From positions 1 to 64,000 of the forward strand of contig CADCKR010000010.1 in NCBI GenBank assembly GCA_902802105.1: DNA of 64,000 nt, read 5' to 3'. A program made the position numbers and the translations under genes. The stretch comes from an uncultured Ruminococcus sp. GTDB lineage: Bacteria; Bacillota; Clostridia; Oscillospirales; Acutalibacteraceae. The notes under the pieces are model-generated. The model was not told where the DNA came from and did not search any database. It saw nothing but the letters and a program-made list of their open reading frames with translations. Each line of letters starts with the position of its first letter. Position 1 is the first letter of the stretch. Below are positions 53,175 through 62,625 of this stretch, in pieces.

Positions 53175-54488
53175 ATGCTTACATATCTTATCAATGTAAC
53201 AGACGATATGCTCGCTTTATCACTTTTGACAGGTATGGTGCTTGCGTTTCTGGATACCTTCTGCAGGAGCAGCGGAAGGCTTATCGGAAGGCTCGGCCTG
53301 CTTGCCGGTTTTATCGCTGCCGCTGTAAGGGCTTATTTTACCAATACACGCCGCATAAAGGACGGCTGGAAGGTGGGCACCTACGGCTACGGATTTTCTC
53401 TTGGCTTTTTGGTGCTGACATTGATCCTGCTTGCAGTATTTGCATACTTCCTGATGCGGAAAAAAGAAAAAAGCAAAATGAAAACAGCGGCAAGCTGGGT
53501 GATATCGCTTAGCTTTGCTCTGCTGATGACGGCGTTTCTTTACTGCTCACTGCCAAATGTGCTGGTCTATCCGTTTAAATTTGATACGGGCGGCAACGGC
53601 ATCATTTCCTCCGAGTTTTTCCTCAGACTTGGCGGTTATCTGCTTGGCATCATTATCTGTGCTTTGTCCGGCTTTGGCGTCTACAAGCTTTATATGTGTT
53701 CGGCGCTGAAGGGTATAAGAGCCGTACCGTTTGCTGCAATGTGCACAGGCCTTGTTCTTTATGGAGTATACTTCTTCGGAAAGCTTATGGCGGTCCTTAC
53801 TACAAGAAAGATCATTGACGATCTTGATCTGTTCAACTTTGCGGCACAGAGCAACAATCTTTCGCACTGGTACACCTATGGGCTGTTCATTCTTGCGCTT
53901 GTTGTGGGAATTATTTTCTTTATCAAAAGCTTTACAAAGAAGGAGCCGTTTTCCACCAAGGCTCAGCAAAGAAAGCAGCGCGCTTTGTGGAGAAGCGGAA
54001 AAAGATATTCCCTTGTATTGATCGCTTGCTTTATAGCGGGTATATTGTGTTCAACTCTTTTTGTAGAAATGAATAAGGTAGTTATCCGTGAAGCGCCGGT
54101 AGAGGAGCCTGTTATTATAAAAGACGCAGGCGGAGAGGATAAGGAGCTGCAGGTACCTCTTGAAATGGTAAGCGACGGACATCTGCACCGTTTCGGCTAT
54201 AAGACGGCAGAGGGCAGCCATGTTCGTTTTATCGTTGTTTTGAAGCAGGAGAACACAAGCAATTACGGAGTGGGGCTTGACGCCTGCGAGATATGCGGCG
54301 AAGCAGGATATTACGAAAACAACAGCGGTCAGATCGTGTGCAAAAAGTGCAATGTAATTATGAACCGCACTACCATAGGCATGAAGGGCGGCTGCAATCC
54401 TATAATAATAGATTACGATATGGATGAAAACGCAATTACTGTTCCCGTATCGGAAATGATAAAGAATCAGAAGATATTCAAAAATTGA
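53175..54488 (+). CDS. DUF2318 (Fe-S-containing) membrane protein
   Basis: 437 residues from the ATG at 53175 with AAAGGGGG. About eight membrane helices (to about 335) are followed by an extracytoplasmic DUF2318 domain. That domain has the cysteine pairs C-E-I-C and C-K-K-C and a late G-G-C-N-P-I. Known family members accompany FTR1/P19 iron systems (Campylobacter Cj1660) and are thought to move electrons across the membrane for iron reduction or release. The mechanism is unproven. Confidence 0.9.
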   Translation: MLTYLINVTDDMLALSLLTGMVLAFLDTFCRSSGRLIGRLGLLAGFIAAAVRAYFTNTRRIKDGWKVGTYGYGFSLGFLVLTLILLAVFAYFLMRKKEKSKMKTAASWVISLSFALLMTAFLYCSLPNVLVYPFKFDTGGNGIISSEFFLRLGGYLLGIIICALSGFGVYKLYMCSALKGIRAVPFAAMCTGLVLYGVYFFGKLMAVLTTRKIIDDLDLFNFAAQSNNLSHWYTYGLFILALVVGIIFFIKSFTKKEPFSTKAQQRKQRALWRSGKRYSLVLIACFIAGILCSTLFVEMNKVVIREAPVEEPVIIKDAGGEDKELQVPLEMVSDGHLHRFGYKTAEGSHVRFIVVLKQENTSNYGVGLDACEICGEAGYYENNSGQIVCKKCNVIMNRTTIGMKGGCNPIIIDYDMDENAITVPVSEMIKNQKIFKN

Positions 54489-54511
54489 TATCCTGCGGAA
54501 GGAGGGATAAT

Positions 54512-55810
54512 ATGTTTTTCAGAATGATAGCAGGTGCATTCCGCCGTCAATGGAAAAAGATGCTGATGATAGCTCTTACTGTAGCGCTCGGAGCCTCCAT
54601 CGCTACAGCAATGCTCAATGTCATGCTTGGCGTAGGCGATAAGATAAACGAGGAGCTGAAAGCGTATGGCTCAAATATAACGGTCGTTCCCAATTCACAG
54701 GCTGTAATATCCGATCTTTATGATGTGGAGGACGGCGGAGAAAAGGAGGAGTATCTTGCTGAGGAGACTCTCGGAGAATTTCTCACTATATTCTGGGCTA
54801 ACAATATTACGGATTTTGCCCCTGTTATTGACACAAGCGTTACCGTCAAAGGCAAAGAGATGAAGCTTATAGGCACATGGTTCGACCATCATTTTGAGTT
54901 CAGGAAAAAGGGTACTGTATACCAGCGCGATACAGGCATAATCAACCTCAGAAGCTGGTGGGATATTACAGACGGCAAATGGCTGGACGAAGCCGCTCTC
55001 AGCGGTGACGCCTATGCAATGGCAGGCAAAAGGGCTGCGGAAGCCCTCGGCGTAAAAGCCGGCGACAAGATAGAGGTCAAGGGCAGCGGCAATACCGAAA
55101 GTCTGGAGATCGTCGGGATATTTGAATCCGGCGATGATGAAGAAGAATGCATCTTTACAACGCTTTTTGCAGCTCAGAGATTATCCGGAGCAGAGGGAAA
55201 ATACAAAAAGGCTGAGGTCAGCGCGATCACCTCTCCTGATGATGAGCTGGCTCAGAAGGCCGCAAAGAATCCCGATCTTCTCAGCGGAGATGAATATGAC
55301 CTCTGGTACTGTACCGCTTACGTCAGCTCTATCTGCTTTCAGATACAGGAGGCTATTCCCGAAGCTTCCGCAAGAGCGGTAAGGCAGATAGCGGATTCCG
55401 AGGGAAAGATACTCGAAAAGACGGAGCTTCTTATGGCGCTTATTACCCTTATGAGCCTTATCGGAGCAACTCTCGGCATTTCAAATCTTGTTACGTCAAG
55501 CGTCATGGAGAGATCGGCAGAGCTTGCTCTTATGAAGGCTGTAGGAGCCAAAAACGGACAGATAACCCGTCTTGTTATGACTGAAATAATACTTACCGCT
55601 ATTGCGGGAGCGGCGGCAGGATATTTTATGGGTTATGCCTTTGCGCAGGTAATAGGGCAGACAGTATTCTCTTCTGCTATTGAAATGAGCGGTATGGTAG
55701 CGTTCCTGGTAACTGTCCTTATAATTGCGGTCACGTTCGTGGGAAGTATCCCTGCCATGAGAACGATATTGAGGCTGCGGCCGTCAGAAGTTCTTCACGG
55801 CGGACATTAA
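54512..55810 (+). CDS. FtsX/MacB-type ABC permease, first copy
   Basis: 432 residues from the ATG at 54512 behind AAGGAGG. One N-terminal membrane helix (M-L-M-I-A-L-T-V-A-L-G-A) is followed by a MacB-like extracytoplasmic domain of about 220 residues. Three C-terminal helices carry the FtsX motif (E-L-A-L-M-K-A-V-G-A) and end R-P-S-E-V-L-H. It corresponds to Cj1661 of the Campylobacter locus. Such permeases usually drive mechanical work across the membrane rather than import. Confidence 0.9.
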   Translation: MFFRMIAGAFRRQWKKMLMIALTVALGASIATAMLNVMLGVGDKINEELKAYGSNITVVPNSQAVISDLYDVEDGGEKEEYLAEETLGEFLTIFWANNITDFAPVIDTSVTVKGKEMKLIGTWFDHHFEFRKKGTVYQRDTGIINLRSWWDITDGKWLDEAALSGDAYAMAGKRAAEALGVKAGDKIEVKGSGNTESLEIVGIFESGDDEEECIFTTLFAAQRLSGAEGKYKKAEVSAITSPDDELAQKAAKNPDLLSGDEYDLWYCTAYVSSICFQIQEAIPEASARAVRQIADSEGKILEKTELLMALITLMSLIGATLGISNLVTSSVMERSAELALMKAVGAKNGQITRLVMTEIILTAIAGAAAGYFMGYAFAQVIGQTVFSSAIEMSGMVAFLVTVLIIAVTFVGSIPAMRTILRLRPSEVLHGGH

Positions 55811-55822
55811 GGGGGCACAGAT

Positions 55823-57028
55823 ATGAATAAAAAACACCGTATGTTCGTCAGAATGGTGCTTGCGTCACTGCTCAGACGCCGTTCAAGAATGATAGTCGCT
55901 CTTCTTGCGATAGTTGTAGGAGCTACAATTCTTTCCGGTCTCGGACTGATATATTATGATGTTCCGCGCCAGATGAGCGCGCAGTTCCGCAGCTATGGAG
56001 CAAATGTGATACTTTCGCCTTCGGGCAGCGCAGAAATGACCGACAGCGAGATAAAAAGCGCGGTATCGGTTTTCCCGTCCGATAAGCTGGAGGGCTATAC
56101 CCCGTACCGCTATGAAAATTCAAAGCTCAACAATCTTCCCGTAGGCATTTCGGGTACGGATTTTTCATCAGTCCTAAAAACAAGCCCGTACTGGCACATT
56201 TCGGGCGATCCGCCCGATGAAAACGGAAGAGCGCTTGTAGGCAGAAAGCTTGCCGAGAAATTCGGCCTGAGTGTCGGCGACAGCTTCAGCCTGCTGAATT
56301 CCTTTGAAATTACCGCTGACAGGGATATGACAGGCATACCCGATCACGAGATATACACCGATTCTCAGACCGGTGAGAGATACTGCGACCATACTCTTGA
56401 TCTAAGGGTAGCGGGCATACTTGAAACAGGCGGCTCCGAAGAGGAATACATCTATGTGACTCTTGATGATATAAGTTATATCATGCTCAGTGACAGAAGC
56501 TGCGATATCGTTGAGGTAAGTGTTGCCGCAAGTGAAAATGAATTGAAGGGCTATCTTGATGAGATCAACAAAAGGTCTGATACTCTTTCGGCAAAGCCGG
56601 TAAAGCGGGTAACGGCGTCTGAAAGCACGGTGCTTTCAAAGCTTGAATCGCTTGTGCTGATAGTTACGGCTGTGGTGCTTGCGCTGACTATGATATGCGT
56701 AGCTACCACGATGATGGCAGTAATAGCCGAAAGGCGGCGCGAGATCGGCCTGCGCAAGGCTCTTGGCGCGCTTGATTCGAGCATTGTGGCCGAATTTTTG
56801 TCAGAGGGTCTGGTGCTTGGCGCAGCGGGAGGCATAATCGGCTCTGTTCTCGGCTATTTGTTTGCCGATGCGGTGAGCATGAATGTTTTCAGCAGCGCGA
56901 TAACATTCCGCCCGCTGCTGATACCTGTTGCGATAATTGCTTCGGTAGCGGTCACGGGGCTTGCTTGTCTGATACCGATCAGGAGCGCGGTCGATGTTGA
57001 TCCGGCGCTTGTTCTGAAAGGCGAATAA
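55823..57028 (+). CDS. FtsX/MacB-type ABC permease, second copy
   Basis: 401 residues with the same architecture as the preceding gene: N-terminal helix, MacB-like domain and three C-terminal helices with R-R-R-E-I-G-L-R-K-A-L-G-A and the ending D-P-A-L-V-L-K. The two probably form a heterodimer with the ATPase that follows. It matches Cj1662 in position. The spacing is 12 bases. Confidence 0.9.
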   Translation: MNKKHRMFVRMVLASLLRRRSRMIVALLAIVVGATILSGLGLIYYDVPRQMSAQFRSYGANVILSPSGSAEMTDSEIKSAVSVFPSDKLEGYTPYRYENSKLNNLPVGISGTDFSSVLKTSPYWHISGDPPDENGRALVGRKLAEKFGLSVGDSFSLLNSFEITADRDMTGIPDHEIYTDSQTGERYCDHTLDLRVAGILETGGSEEEYIYVTLDDISYIMLSDRSCDIVEVSVAASENELKGYLDEINKRSDTLSAKPVKRVTASESTVLSKLESLVLIVTAVVLALTMICVATTMMAVIAERRREIGLRKALGALDSSIVAEFLSEGLVLGAAGGIIGSVLGYLFADAVSMNVFSSAITFRPLLIPVAIIASVAVTGLACLIPIRSAVDVDPALVLKGE

Positions 57029-57041
57029 GGAGGAATCAAAA

Positions 57042-57716
57042 TTGAAATTATTGGAGCTGAAAAATGTATCAAAAAGATACGGAAGCCTTTATGCACTTGA
57101 CAATGTAAACCTGAGCATCGACAAGGGCGAATGGATAGCGATCATGGGACCGTCGGGCTCGGGCAAAAGCACAATGATGAACATTATAAGCTGCATGGAT
57201 AAGCCTACGGACGGTCAGGTTATCTTTGACGGCAGGGACATCACAAAGGACAGCAGAAGAAAGCTGACGGAATTTCACAGGGATAAGATCGGACTTGTTT
57301 TCCAGCAGTTCCATCTTATCAATTATCTTAACGCTGTAGAAAATGTCATGGTAGCTCAGTATTATCACAGTATGCCCGATGAGAAGGAGGCGCTTGAAGC
57401 GCTGGAAAGAGTCGGCCTTAAAGACAGGGCGAAGCATCTGCCGAGCCAGCTTTCAGGCGGCGAACAGCAGAGGGTGTGCATAGCAAGAGCGCTTATCAAT
57501 TCTCCGGAGCTTATTCTTGCCGATGAACCTACAGGAAATCTTGATGAAGCAAACGAAAATATTGTTCTTGATCTGTTCAGACAGCTTCACAAGGAGGGCA
57601 CGAGCCTTATTGTCGTTACTCACGACCCTGAGGTCGGCGAGGTGGCGGAGCGTATTGTCCGGCTTGAACACGGAAAGATAATTTCCGACAAGAAAAACAG
57701 TCAGTTTGATAAATGA
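57042..57716 (+). CDS. ABC ATPase of the FTR1 locus (MacB/LolD type)
   Basis: 224 residues from a TTG at 57042, with AAGGAGG. Walker [11 protein letters not shown]-loop V-F-Q-Q-F, signature L-S-G-G-E-Q-Q-R, Walker B L-I-L-A-D-E-P and H-loop T-H-D are intact. It is the energy source for the two FtsX permeases before it and the counterpart of Cj1663. Confidence 0.93.
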   Translation: MKLLELKNVSKRYGSLYALDNVNLSIDKGEWIAIMGPSGSGKSTMMNIISCMDKPTDGQVIFDGRDITKDSRRKLTEFHRDKIGLVFQQFHLINYLNAVENVMVAQYYHSMPDEKEALEALERVGLKDRAKHLPSQLSGGEQQRVCIARALINSPELILADEPTGNLDEANENIVLDLFRQLHKEGTSLIVVTHDPEVGEVAERIVRLEHGKIISDKKNSQFDK

Positions 57717-57730
57717 TGAGGTGAAAGGCT

Positions 57731-58195
57731 ATGAGCAGAAAATATTTCCCGAAAGCATGGTTTGCCTTGGTGTCATCGGCTATAATATTATTATCATTTT
57801 CAGCCTGCGGCAGCAGCGGAGCCGGACCTGTAAATTACAGTGACGGCACTTATTCCGGCAGGAGCAGCAATTTTGATGAGGACGAAAACGGCAACGGCGC
57901 AGGCTATGGCGAAGTAAGCATCAAGATAGAAAACAATAAGATAACGGAGTGCACGTTCAGAATGTATAACCTTGACGGCACCCTGAAGGACGACAGCTAC
58001 GGCGCAGACCTTTCGCGCGAAAACCGTCTGAAAGCGCAGAAGGCGGTACAGTCGGCAGATAAGTATGCGGCTGCCGTGATAGGCAAAGGCTCTGCGGAGG
58101 ATATTGACGTTATAAGCGGAGCTACTATATCCTGTCAGGAATTTAAAGAGGCGGTAGGCGATGCTCTGAAAAAAGCTGCGAAGCCTGCGGAGTAA
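57731..58195 (+). CDS. FMN-binding lipoprotein
   Basis: 154 residues with a lipobox ending F-S-A-C and one FMN_bind domain (about 35-150). The motif D-V-I-S-G-A-T-I-S holds the Thr to which ApbE attaches FMN covalently. In Gram-positives such lipoproteins carry electrons outside the membrane, as PplA does in Listeria. Its place right after the iron ABC genes suggests reduction of ferric iron or transfer to the DUF2318 protein. No apbE gene is in the window. Confidence 0.88.
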   Translation: MSRKYFPKAWFALVSSAIILLSFSACGSSGAGPVNYSDGTYSGRSSNFDEDENGNGAGYGEVSIKIENNKITECTFRMYNLDGTLKDDSYGADLSRENRLKAQKAVQSADKYAAAVIGKGSAEDIDVISGATISCQEFKEAVGDALKKAAKPAE

Positions 58196-58237
58196 AACGG
58201 ATCCTTCCGTGAAGCTTTATCAATGGGGTCAAGTAAA

Positions 58238-58741
58238 ATGAAGATTATCAGAATAACAGCGCATATTATATTGAGCCTTACAGCGGCTTTTCTGACAGCG
58301 GGCGTGCCGGCTTTATACGTTCTGCATCAGACGCAGGAAAATGCTCCTGACGCGGTTTCCGGCGCAAGCATAAAGCTGCCGGATAAGCCGTCGGGAGAGT
58401 ATATCGTTTTGCTTAACCGTTCTCTGCATGAGGGCTCTGCTGACGACTGGACGGCTTTTTTCCGTGACGGTGAGCTGAATGTTATTTTTGATGATATAAG
58501 CTGTATTGCGGCTCAGTCTGATGCTCCGGCGATACAGATGGCAGAAAGATTCCGGGCGCAGCTGCCGGAAAATCAGATGAGACTGCGCAGGGAAAATGCG
58601 CTGCTGCTCGCTTCCAAAGCAGAAAACGGCTGTATTGATGCGGCGATATTTTCAAAGGAGACCGCCGAAGCATTGAAGATAGATGCAGGCGCGGCTGAGA
58701 ACATTATCTGTATAGAAATAAAGGGCGGTGAGGAGAAATGA
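58238..58741 (+). CDS. unidentified membrane-anchored protein
   Basis: 167 residues from the ATG at 58238; the frame is open from 58223. One N-terminal helix (about 5-28) anchors a soluble extracytoplasmic domain. Just after the helix comes D-A-V-S-G-A-S-I, which resembles the FMN-attachment motif S-G-A-T but lacks the downstream Ser/Thr. No family is recognised. It overlaps the next gene by four bases (ATGA), so translation is coupled. Confidence 0.7.
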   Translation: MKIIRITAHIILSLTAAFLTAGVPALYVLHQTQENAPDAVSGASIKLPDKPSGEYIVLLNRSLHEGSADDWTAFFRDGELNVIFDDISCIAAQSDAPAIQMAERFRAQLPENQMRLRRENALLLASKAENGCIDAAIFSKETAEALKIDAGAAENIICIEIKGGEEK

Positions 58742-59277
58742 GAAGATTAAATACATTTCTTGTCATAGGCATAATACTGAGCTTTCTTTTTCATGCCGTT
58801 TCGGGCAGCATAAGATTATTCGGCGCAGATGCAGGCTATCCAAAAACCGCCGCAATGCTCTGTATTGCCTTAGTGGTTCTCCATGTGGTAATAACTGCAG
58901 TACTGACAGCTAAAACGCTGAAAGCCATGCGTAAGAGCGGCAAAGGCTATTTCAGGGAAAATAAGCTTTTCTGGACAAGAAGGATAAGCGGCGCCGCTCT
59001 GCTTATCCCGCTTGTGATGCATCTGCTCGTTTTCAGCGGCACAGGCGGAGAGACATACAGGCTCGTTTTCTTTCACAGCGGCAGGCTGACAGCTCAGATA
59101 CTACTTATCGCTTGTCTGGCGCTGCATCTGCTGACAAATATCCGCCCTTTGCTTATCGGCATGGGAGTGAGATCACGCAGTCTGCTTTCTGCGGATATAT
59201 GCTTTGTGCTTTCGGTCGTCCTTTTGCTTTGCTGCTGCGCATTCTGCGTTTACTATATTCGCTGGATGGAGTTTTGA
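58738..59277 (+). CDS. histidine-rich multi-pass membrane protein, possibly cytochrome b-like
   Basis: 179 residues and about five membrane helices. Several histidines lie within or at the ends of the helices: F-H-A-V-S-G, V-L-H-V-V, V-M-H-L-L, F-H-S-G and A-L-H-L-L. This pattern resembles the diheme SdhC/FrdC-type anchors, and a fumarate-reductase flavoprotein is encoded 3.3 kb downstream in the same unit. The homology is not certain. It could accept quinol electrons for the FMN lipoprotein or the flavoprotein. Confidence 0.6.
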   Translation: MRRLNTFLVIGIILSFLFHAVSGSIRLFGADAGYPKTAAMLCIALVVLHVVITAVLTAKTLKAMRKSGKGYFRENKLFWTRRISGAALLIPLVMHLLVFSGTGGETYRLVFFHSGRLTAQILLIACLALHLLTNIRPLLIGMGVRSRSLLSADICFVLSVVLLLCCCAFCVYYIRWMEF

Positions 59278-59294
59278 TACTAAAGGAGAAGAAA

Positions 59295-59750
59295 ATGATA
59301 GTTAATAAAAGAAAATTTAAAATAGCATTTACCGATATTCTGCTTACGGCATTGGGCGTGCTGTATTATTTTGGCATACATTACTGGTTCCCTGTTTGTA
59401 TGGCTATGGAGGACAAGCCGATGAACTGTCATTGGGCAGGAGAGGTGCTTTCCGCGCTTGCGGTTGTGCTGTCGGTGCTTTCTGCTGTACATATTCTTAT
59501 GCCTGACGAAAAAATAAAGTCAGGCATGGATGTTTCAATGGCAGGCATTGCCGTATTGGCTGTCCTTATACCCGGAAATATAATACCTCTTTGCAAAAGC
59601 AGTGATATGATGTGCAGGAACGGCACTTCTATGTGGACGGCTGTGTTTATGATATCGTTTATTATTATTGCTGCTGCGGATATTTTTATATATCTGCAGT
59701 CATTGTCAGACAAAAAGCATAAAAGAAAAGGCTCGGGTGAAGGCGCATGA
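59295..59750 (+). CDS. DUF4418 membrane protein
   Basis: 151 residues from the ATG at 59295 behind AAAGGAG. Four membrane helices carry the DUF4418 signature: P-V-C-M-A-M near the first helix and M-N-C-H-W-A-G after it, with a further Cys pair (L-C-K-S, M-C-R). The conserved Cys, Met and His on one face suggest metal or redox binding. The family often neighbours FtsX permeases, as here. It overlaps the next gene by four bases. Confidence 0.85.
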   Translation: MIVNKRKFKIAFTDILLTALGVLYYFGIHYWFPVCMAMEDKPMNCHWAGEVLSALAVVLSVLSAVHILMPDEKIKSGMDVSMAGIAVLAVLIPGNIIPLCKSSDMMCRNGTSMWTAVFMISFIIIAAADIFIYLQSLSDKKHKRKGSGEGA

Positions 59751-60955
59751 GATTTTCAGTAAGGATCGCCTGCAAAAATATAAGGCGCAGGCCTGTCAGA
59801 GCCGCTTTGATGTGCATAATAGTTCTTTTTCTGTCTTTTACAGCGTTTATGGGAGGATATCTTATAATAAGCCTGCAAAACGGTCTTGACGGATACCGCG
59901 CAAGGCTCGGAGCGGATATCGTTGTAGTGCCGTCATCTGCTCAGGGACACGGGACTGTTGATAATGTCCTGCTGCATGGTATTACCGGAAATTATTATAT
60001 CCCGCAGGACAGCCTGGAAAAGCTTGACGGCATAGAAGGCATAGAGAAAAAGACCGGACAATTTTATCTTACCTCGGCAAAAGCAAGCTGCTGCAGCGTA
60101 AGAGTACAGATAATCGGCTTCGACCCCGAAACCGACTTTACAGTTCTGCCGTGGATAAGCAGCAGCATCACCGGCACCTTAGGCGACGGCGATATCATCA
60201 TCGGCGCGGATATAGCATATCCTGCCGATGACTGTCTGCGCTTTTACGGAGAAAGCTATCGTGTGGCAGGTCAGCTTGAAAAGACCGGCACAGGACTTGA
60301 CAATGCTGTGTTTACAAACAGGAGGACCATAAGGAAAATGGCGGAGTCTGCGGCAGGCTCCATAGAAAGAGGATCGCTCAGGGGCGTTGATACCGAAAAT
60401 GCGGTCTCATGTGTGCTTATCAGGGTGAAGGACGGCTATGACAGCTCTGAGGTTGCCGATGATATAAATATCCATGTTTCAAAGGTAAGAGCAACTCCTT
60501 CTGCAAGCATGATAGGCTCTGTTGCGGACGGCTTTGGAAGCGTATCCGTGTTTATCAGCGCTGCTGCAGCGGGGATATGGCTCATTGCCGTTGTAATAAT
60601 GATCGCTGTGTTTGCGCTTATGATGAATGAGCGCAGAAAGGAATTCGCTGTCCTGCGTGTGGCAGGCGCATCGGGAAAAATGATAGTTTCGGCAGTATCA
60701 TGGGAGGCTGCGCTTATCGGCGCGGCAGGCTCGCTCATAGGGCTTGCAGTTTCACTGCTGCTCACAGCGCCGCTTTCCGAGAGTATAAGGAATCATTTTT
60801 CACTTCCCTTCATGCAGCCGGATATCGGCGTTGTGGTCATGCTTTCGGCCGGCGCAGTCATAATGCCGATAATTGTCGGAGTTGCTGCGGCGGTGCTGTC
60901 AGCGCTCAGGATAACCAAAAACGAAACGGGACTTTTGCTGAGGGAGGATGCATGA
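59747..60955 (+). CDS. FtsX-type ABC permease, third copy
   Basis: 402 residues. It has an N-terminal helix, an extracytoplasmic MacB-like domain and three C-terminal helices with R-R-K-E-F-A-V-L-R-V-A-G-A. It is paired with its own ATPase downstream, so this is a second ABC module in the same unit, diverged from the 54512-57716 set. It starts in an ATGA overlap with the DUF4418 gene. Confidence 0.9.
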   Translation: MRFSVRIACKNIRRRPVRAALMCIIVLFLSFTAFMGGYLIISLQNGLDGYRARLGADIVVVPSSAQGHGTVDNVLLHGITGNYYIPQDSLEKLDGIEGIEKKTGQFYLTSAKASCCSVRVQIIGFDPETDFTVLPWISSSITGTLGDGDIIIGADIAYPADDCLRFYGESYRVAGQLEKTGTGLDNAVFTNRRTIRKMAESAAGSIERGSLRGVDTENAVSCVLIRVKDGYDSSEVADDINIHVSKVRATPSASMIGSVADGFGSVSVFISAAAAGIWLIAVVIMIAVFALMMNERRKEFAVLRVAGASGKMIVSAVSWEAALIGAAGSLIGLAVSLLLTAPLSESIRNHFSLPFMQPDIGVVVMLSAGAVIMPIIVGVAAAVLSALRITKNETGLLLREDA

Positions 60956-61629
60956 TGAAGCTGAGAGCGGAAAATGTAGGCAGAATGTATTTTCGCAGCA
61001 GCAAAAATACAAATTTCTTTTATGCTGTCGAATCACTTGACCTTGAACTTGAGGAGGGAAAAATCACCGTTATTACAGGCAGATCGGGCAGCGGGAAAAC
61101 TACCCTTATCAATATGCTCTGCGGTCTGTTAACGCCGTCCTGCGGGCGTGTTCTTCTGGATGACAAGGATCTGTATGCTTCAGGCGACAGAGAGCGCTCC
61201 CTTTTGAGGAACCGCAGCTTTGGCATTATCCCGCAGGGACAGACAGGCCTGCAGTGCCTTACCGCAGCGGAAAATGTTCTGCTGCCGGTGTCTATGTACG
61301 GCAGTTCAAAGGGCAAAGAGGACAAGGCAAGAATACTTCTTGAAAAACTGGGAATAGATGATCTGTGGGACGTTTATTCAAATGAGCTTTCCGGCGGCGA
61401 GCTGAGAAGAATGTCCGTTGCGAGAGCGCTGATAAACGATCCCGGAATAATTATCGCCGATGAACCTACAGGAGACCTTGACGCAGATACGACAGTGCTT
61501 GTAATGGAGCTGCTGAAAGAACGTGCACGCAATGGGGCAGCTGTCCTTATCGTAACGCATGACAAGGACGTTATGCCTTATGCGGATACAGTTTATACAA
61601 TGGAAAAGGGTGTTCTGAAGAAGGCGTGA
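60955..61629 (+). CDS. ABC ATPase of the second FtsX module
   Basis: 224 residues; the ATG at 60955 is preferred over 60952 by spacing to GGGAGG. Walker A G-R-S-G-S-G-K-T-T, signature L-S-G-G-E-L-R-R, Walker B I-I-I-A-D-E-P and T-H-D are all present. The Q-loop reads I-I-P-Q-G-Q-T. It shares its first base with the permease stop, so translation is coupled. Confidence 0.92.
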   Translation: MKLRAENVGRMYFRSSKNTNFFYAVESLDLELEEGKITVITGRSGSGKTTLINMLCGLLTPSCGRVLLDDKDLYASGDRERSLLRNRSFGIIPQGQTGLQCLTAAENVLLPVSMYGSSKGKEDKARILLEKLGIDDLWDVYSNELSGGELRRMSVARALINDPGIIIADEPTGDLDADTTVLVMELLKERARNGAAVLIVTHDKDVMPYADTVYTMEKGVLKKA

Positions 61630-61647
61630 TCTGAGGAGGTATTTACT

Positions 61648-62610
61648 GTGAAAAATAAAAAGGCTGCAATAATAGGAGCCGGCTTTGTAGGAGCTTCTGC
61701 CGCATATTCTCTGATGCTTGACGGTACAGCAGATGAGATAGTGCTGATAGACATTGACCATAAAAAGGCCTGCGGCGAAGCGGACGATATTGCTCACGGC
61801 GTTGAAGGTACGGCAAATGCGGCAATATATGCCGGAGCTTACAGCGATTGCAGGGACAGCGATATTATCATCATAACTGCCGGCAGAGGCAGGCTGCCCG
61901 GAGAGAGCCGCATTGATCTTGCCGCAGAGAATATAAAAATAATACGCAGCGTTACAGATTCCGTCGAGCCGTACTATAGCGGCTGTCCGATACTGATGAT
62001 CTCCAACCCCGTTGATATTCTTACCGCAAGCGCGGAGCGCCTGCTTGGAACTCCGGAAGGCAGGGTTTTCGGTTCGGGCTGTATGCTTGATTCCTCACGT
62101 TTCAGAAGATGTATTGCCCGCACTGTTTTTCCGAGTGATAAAGCGCGTCAGGCAGGCTGCGCCGAAAGTATAGGCGCCTTTGTCATAGGCGAACACGGCG
62201 ATGCGCAGATACCTCTCTGGAGCGGAGTTTCCGTGTGCGGAAAAACTGCGGAGGAATATTGCGCGGAGCATGATATCGTCTGGAATGATGACGTAAGACA
62301 GGCAATATACCGCGAGACAAGGAATATGGGCTCGTCCATTATAAAAGCCAAGGGAAGAACAAATTACGGGATTGCTGTCTGCGCTTCACGCATAGCAAGA
62401 GCAGTGCTTGATGACGAGCGCTTTACAGCCTCTGTAAGCAGTACAATGGGGCTTGGCGGGGATAATATCAGGGCGTCGCTCTCACTTCCCTATGTGATAG
62501 GCGGCAAAGGACTGATATCAGGAGCGCCTTTAAGTCTTTCCCCTGCCGAGAAGGAATGTTTTGAAAAGAGCGCTGCCGGAATGACGGAAATGATAAAAGA
62601 TCTGCTTTGA
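61648..62610 (+). CDS. malate/lactate dehydrogenase-family enzyme
   Basis: 320 residues from a GTG behind GAGGAGGT. NAD site G-A-G-F-V-G-A-S (10-17), catalytic G-E-H-G-D (His183) and substrate Arg in D-S-S-R-F-R are intact. The specificity loop reads T-A-G-R-G-R-L-P-G-E-S-R. The residue equivalent to LDH Gln102 is Arg82, as in malate dehydrogenases, while the rest of the loop (G-E-S-R) is lactate-type. Oxaloacetate reduction is therefore plausible and would fit the fumarate-reductase gene that follows. Confidence 0.85.
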   Translation: MKNKKAAIIGAGFVGASAAYSLMLDGTADEIVLIDIDHKKACGEADDIAHGVEGTANAAIYAGAYSDCRDSDIIIITAGRGRLPGESRIDLAAENIKIIRSVTDSVEPYYSGCPILMISNPVDILTASAERLLGTPEGRVFGSGCMLDSSRFRRCIARTVFPSDKARQAGCAESIGAFVIGEHGDAQIPLWSGVSVCGKTAEEYCAEHDIVWNDDVRQAIYRETRNMGSSIIKAKGRTNYGIAVCASRIARAVLDDERFTASVSSTMGLGGDNIRASLSLPYVIGGKGLISGAPLSLSPAEKECFEKSAAGMTEMIKDLL

Positions 62611-62625
62611 GATAGGGTGAATGTT

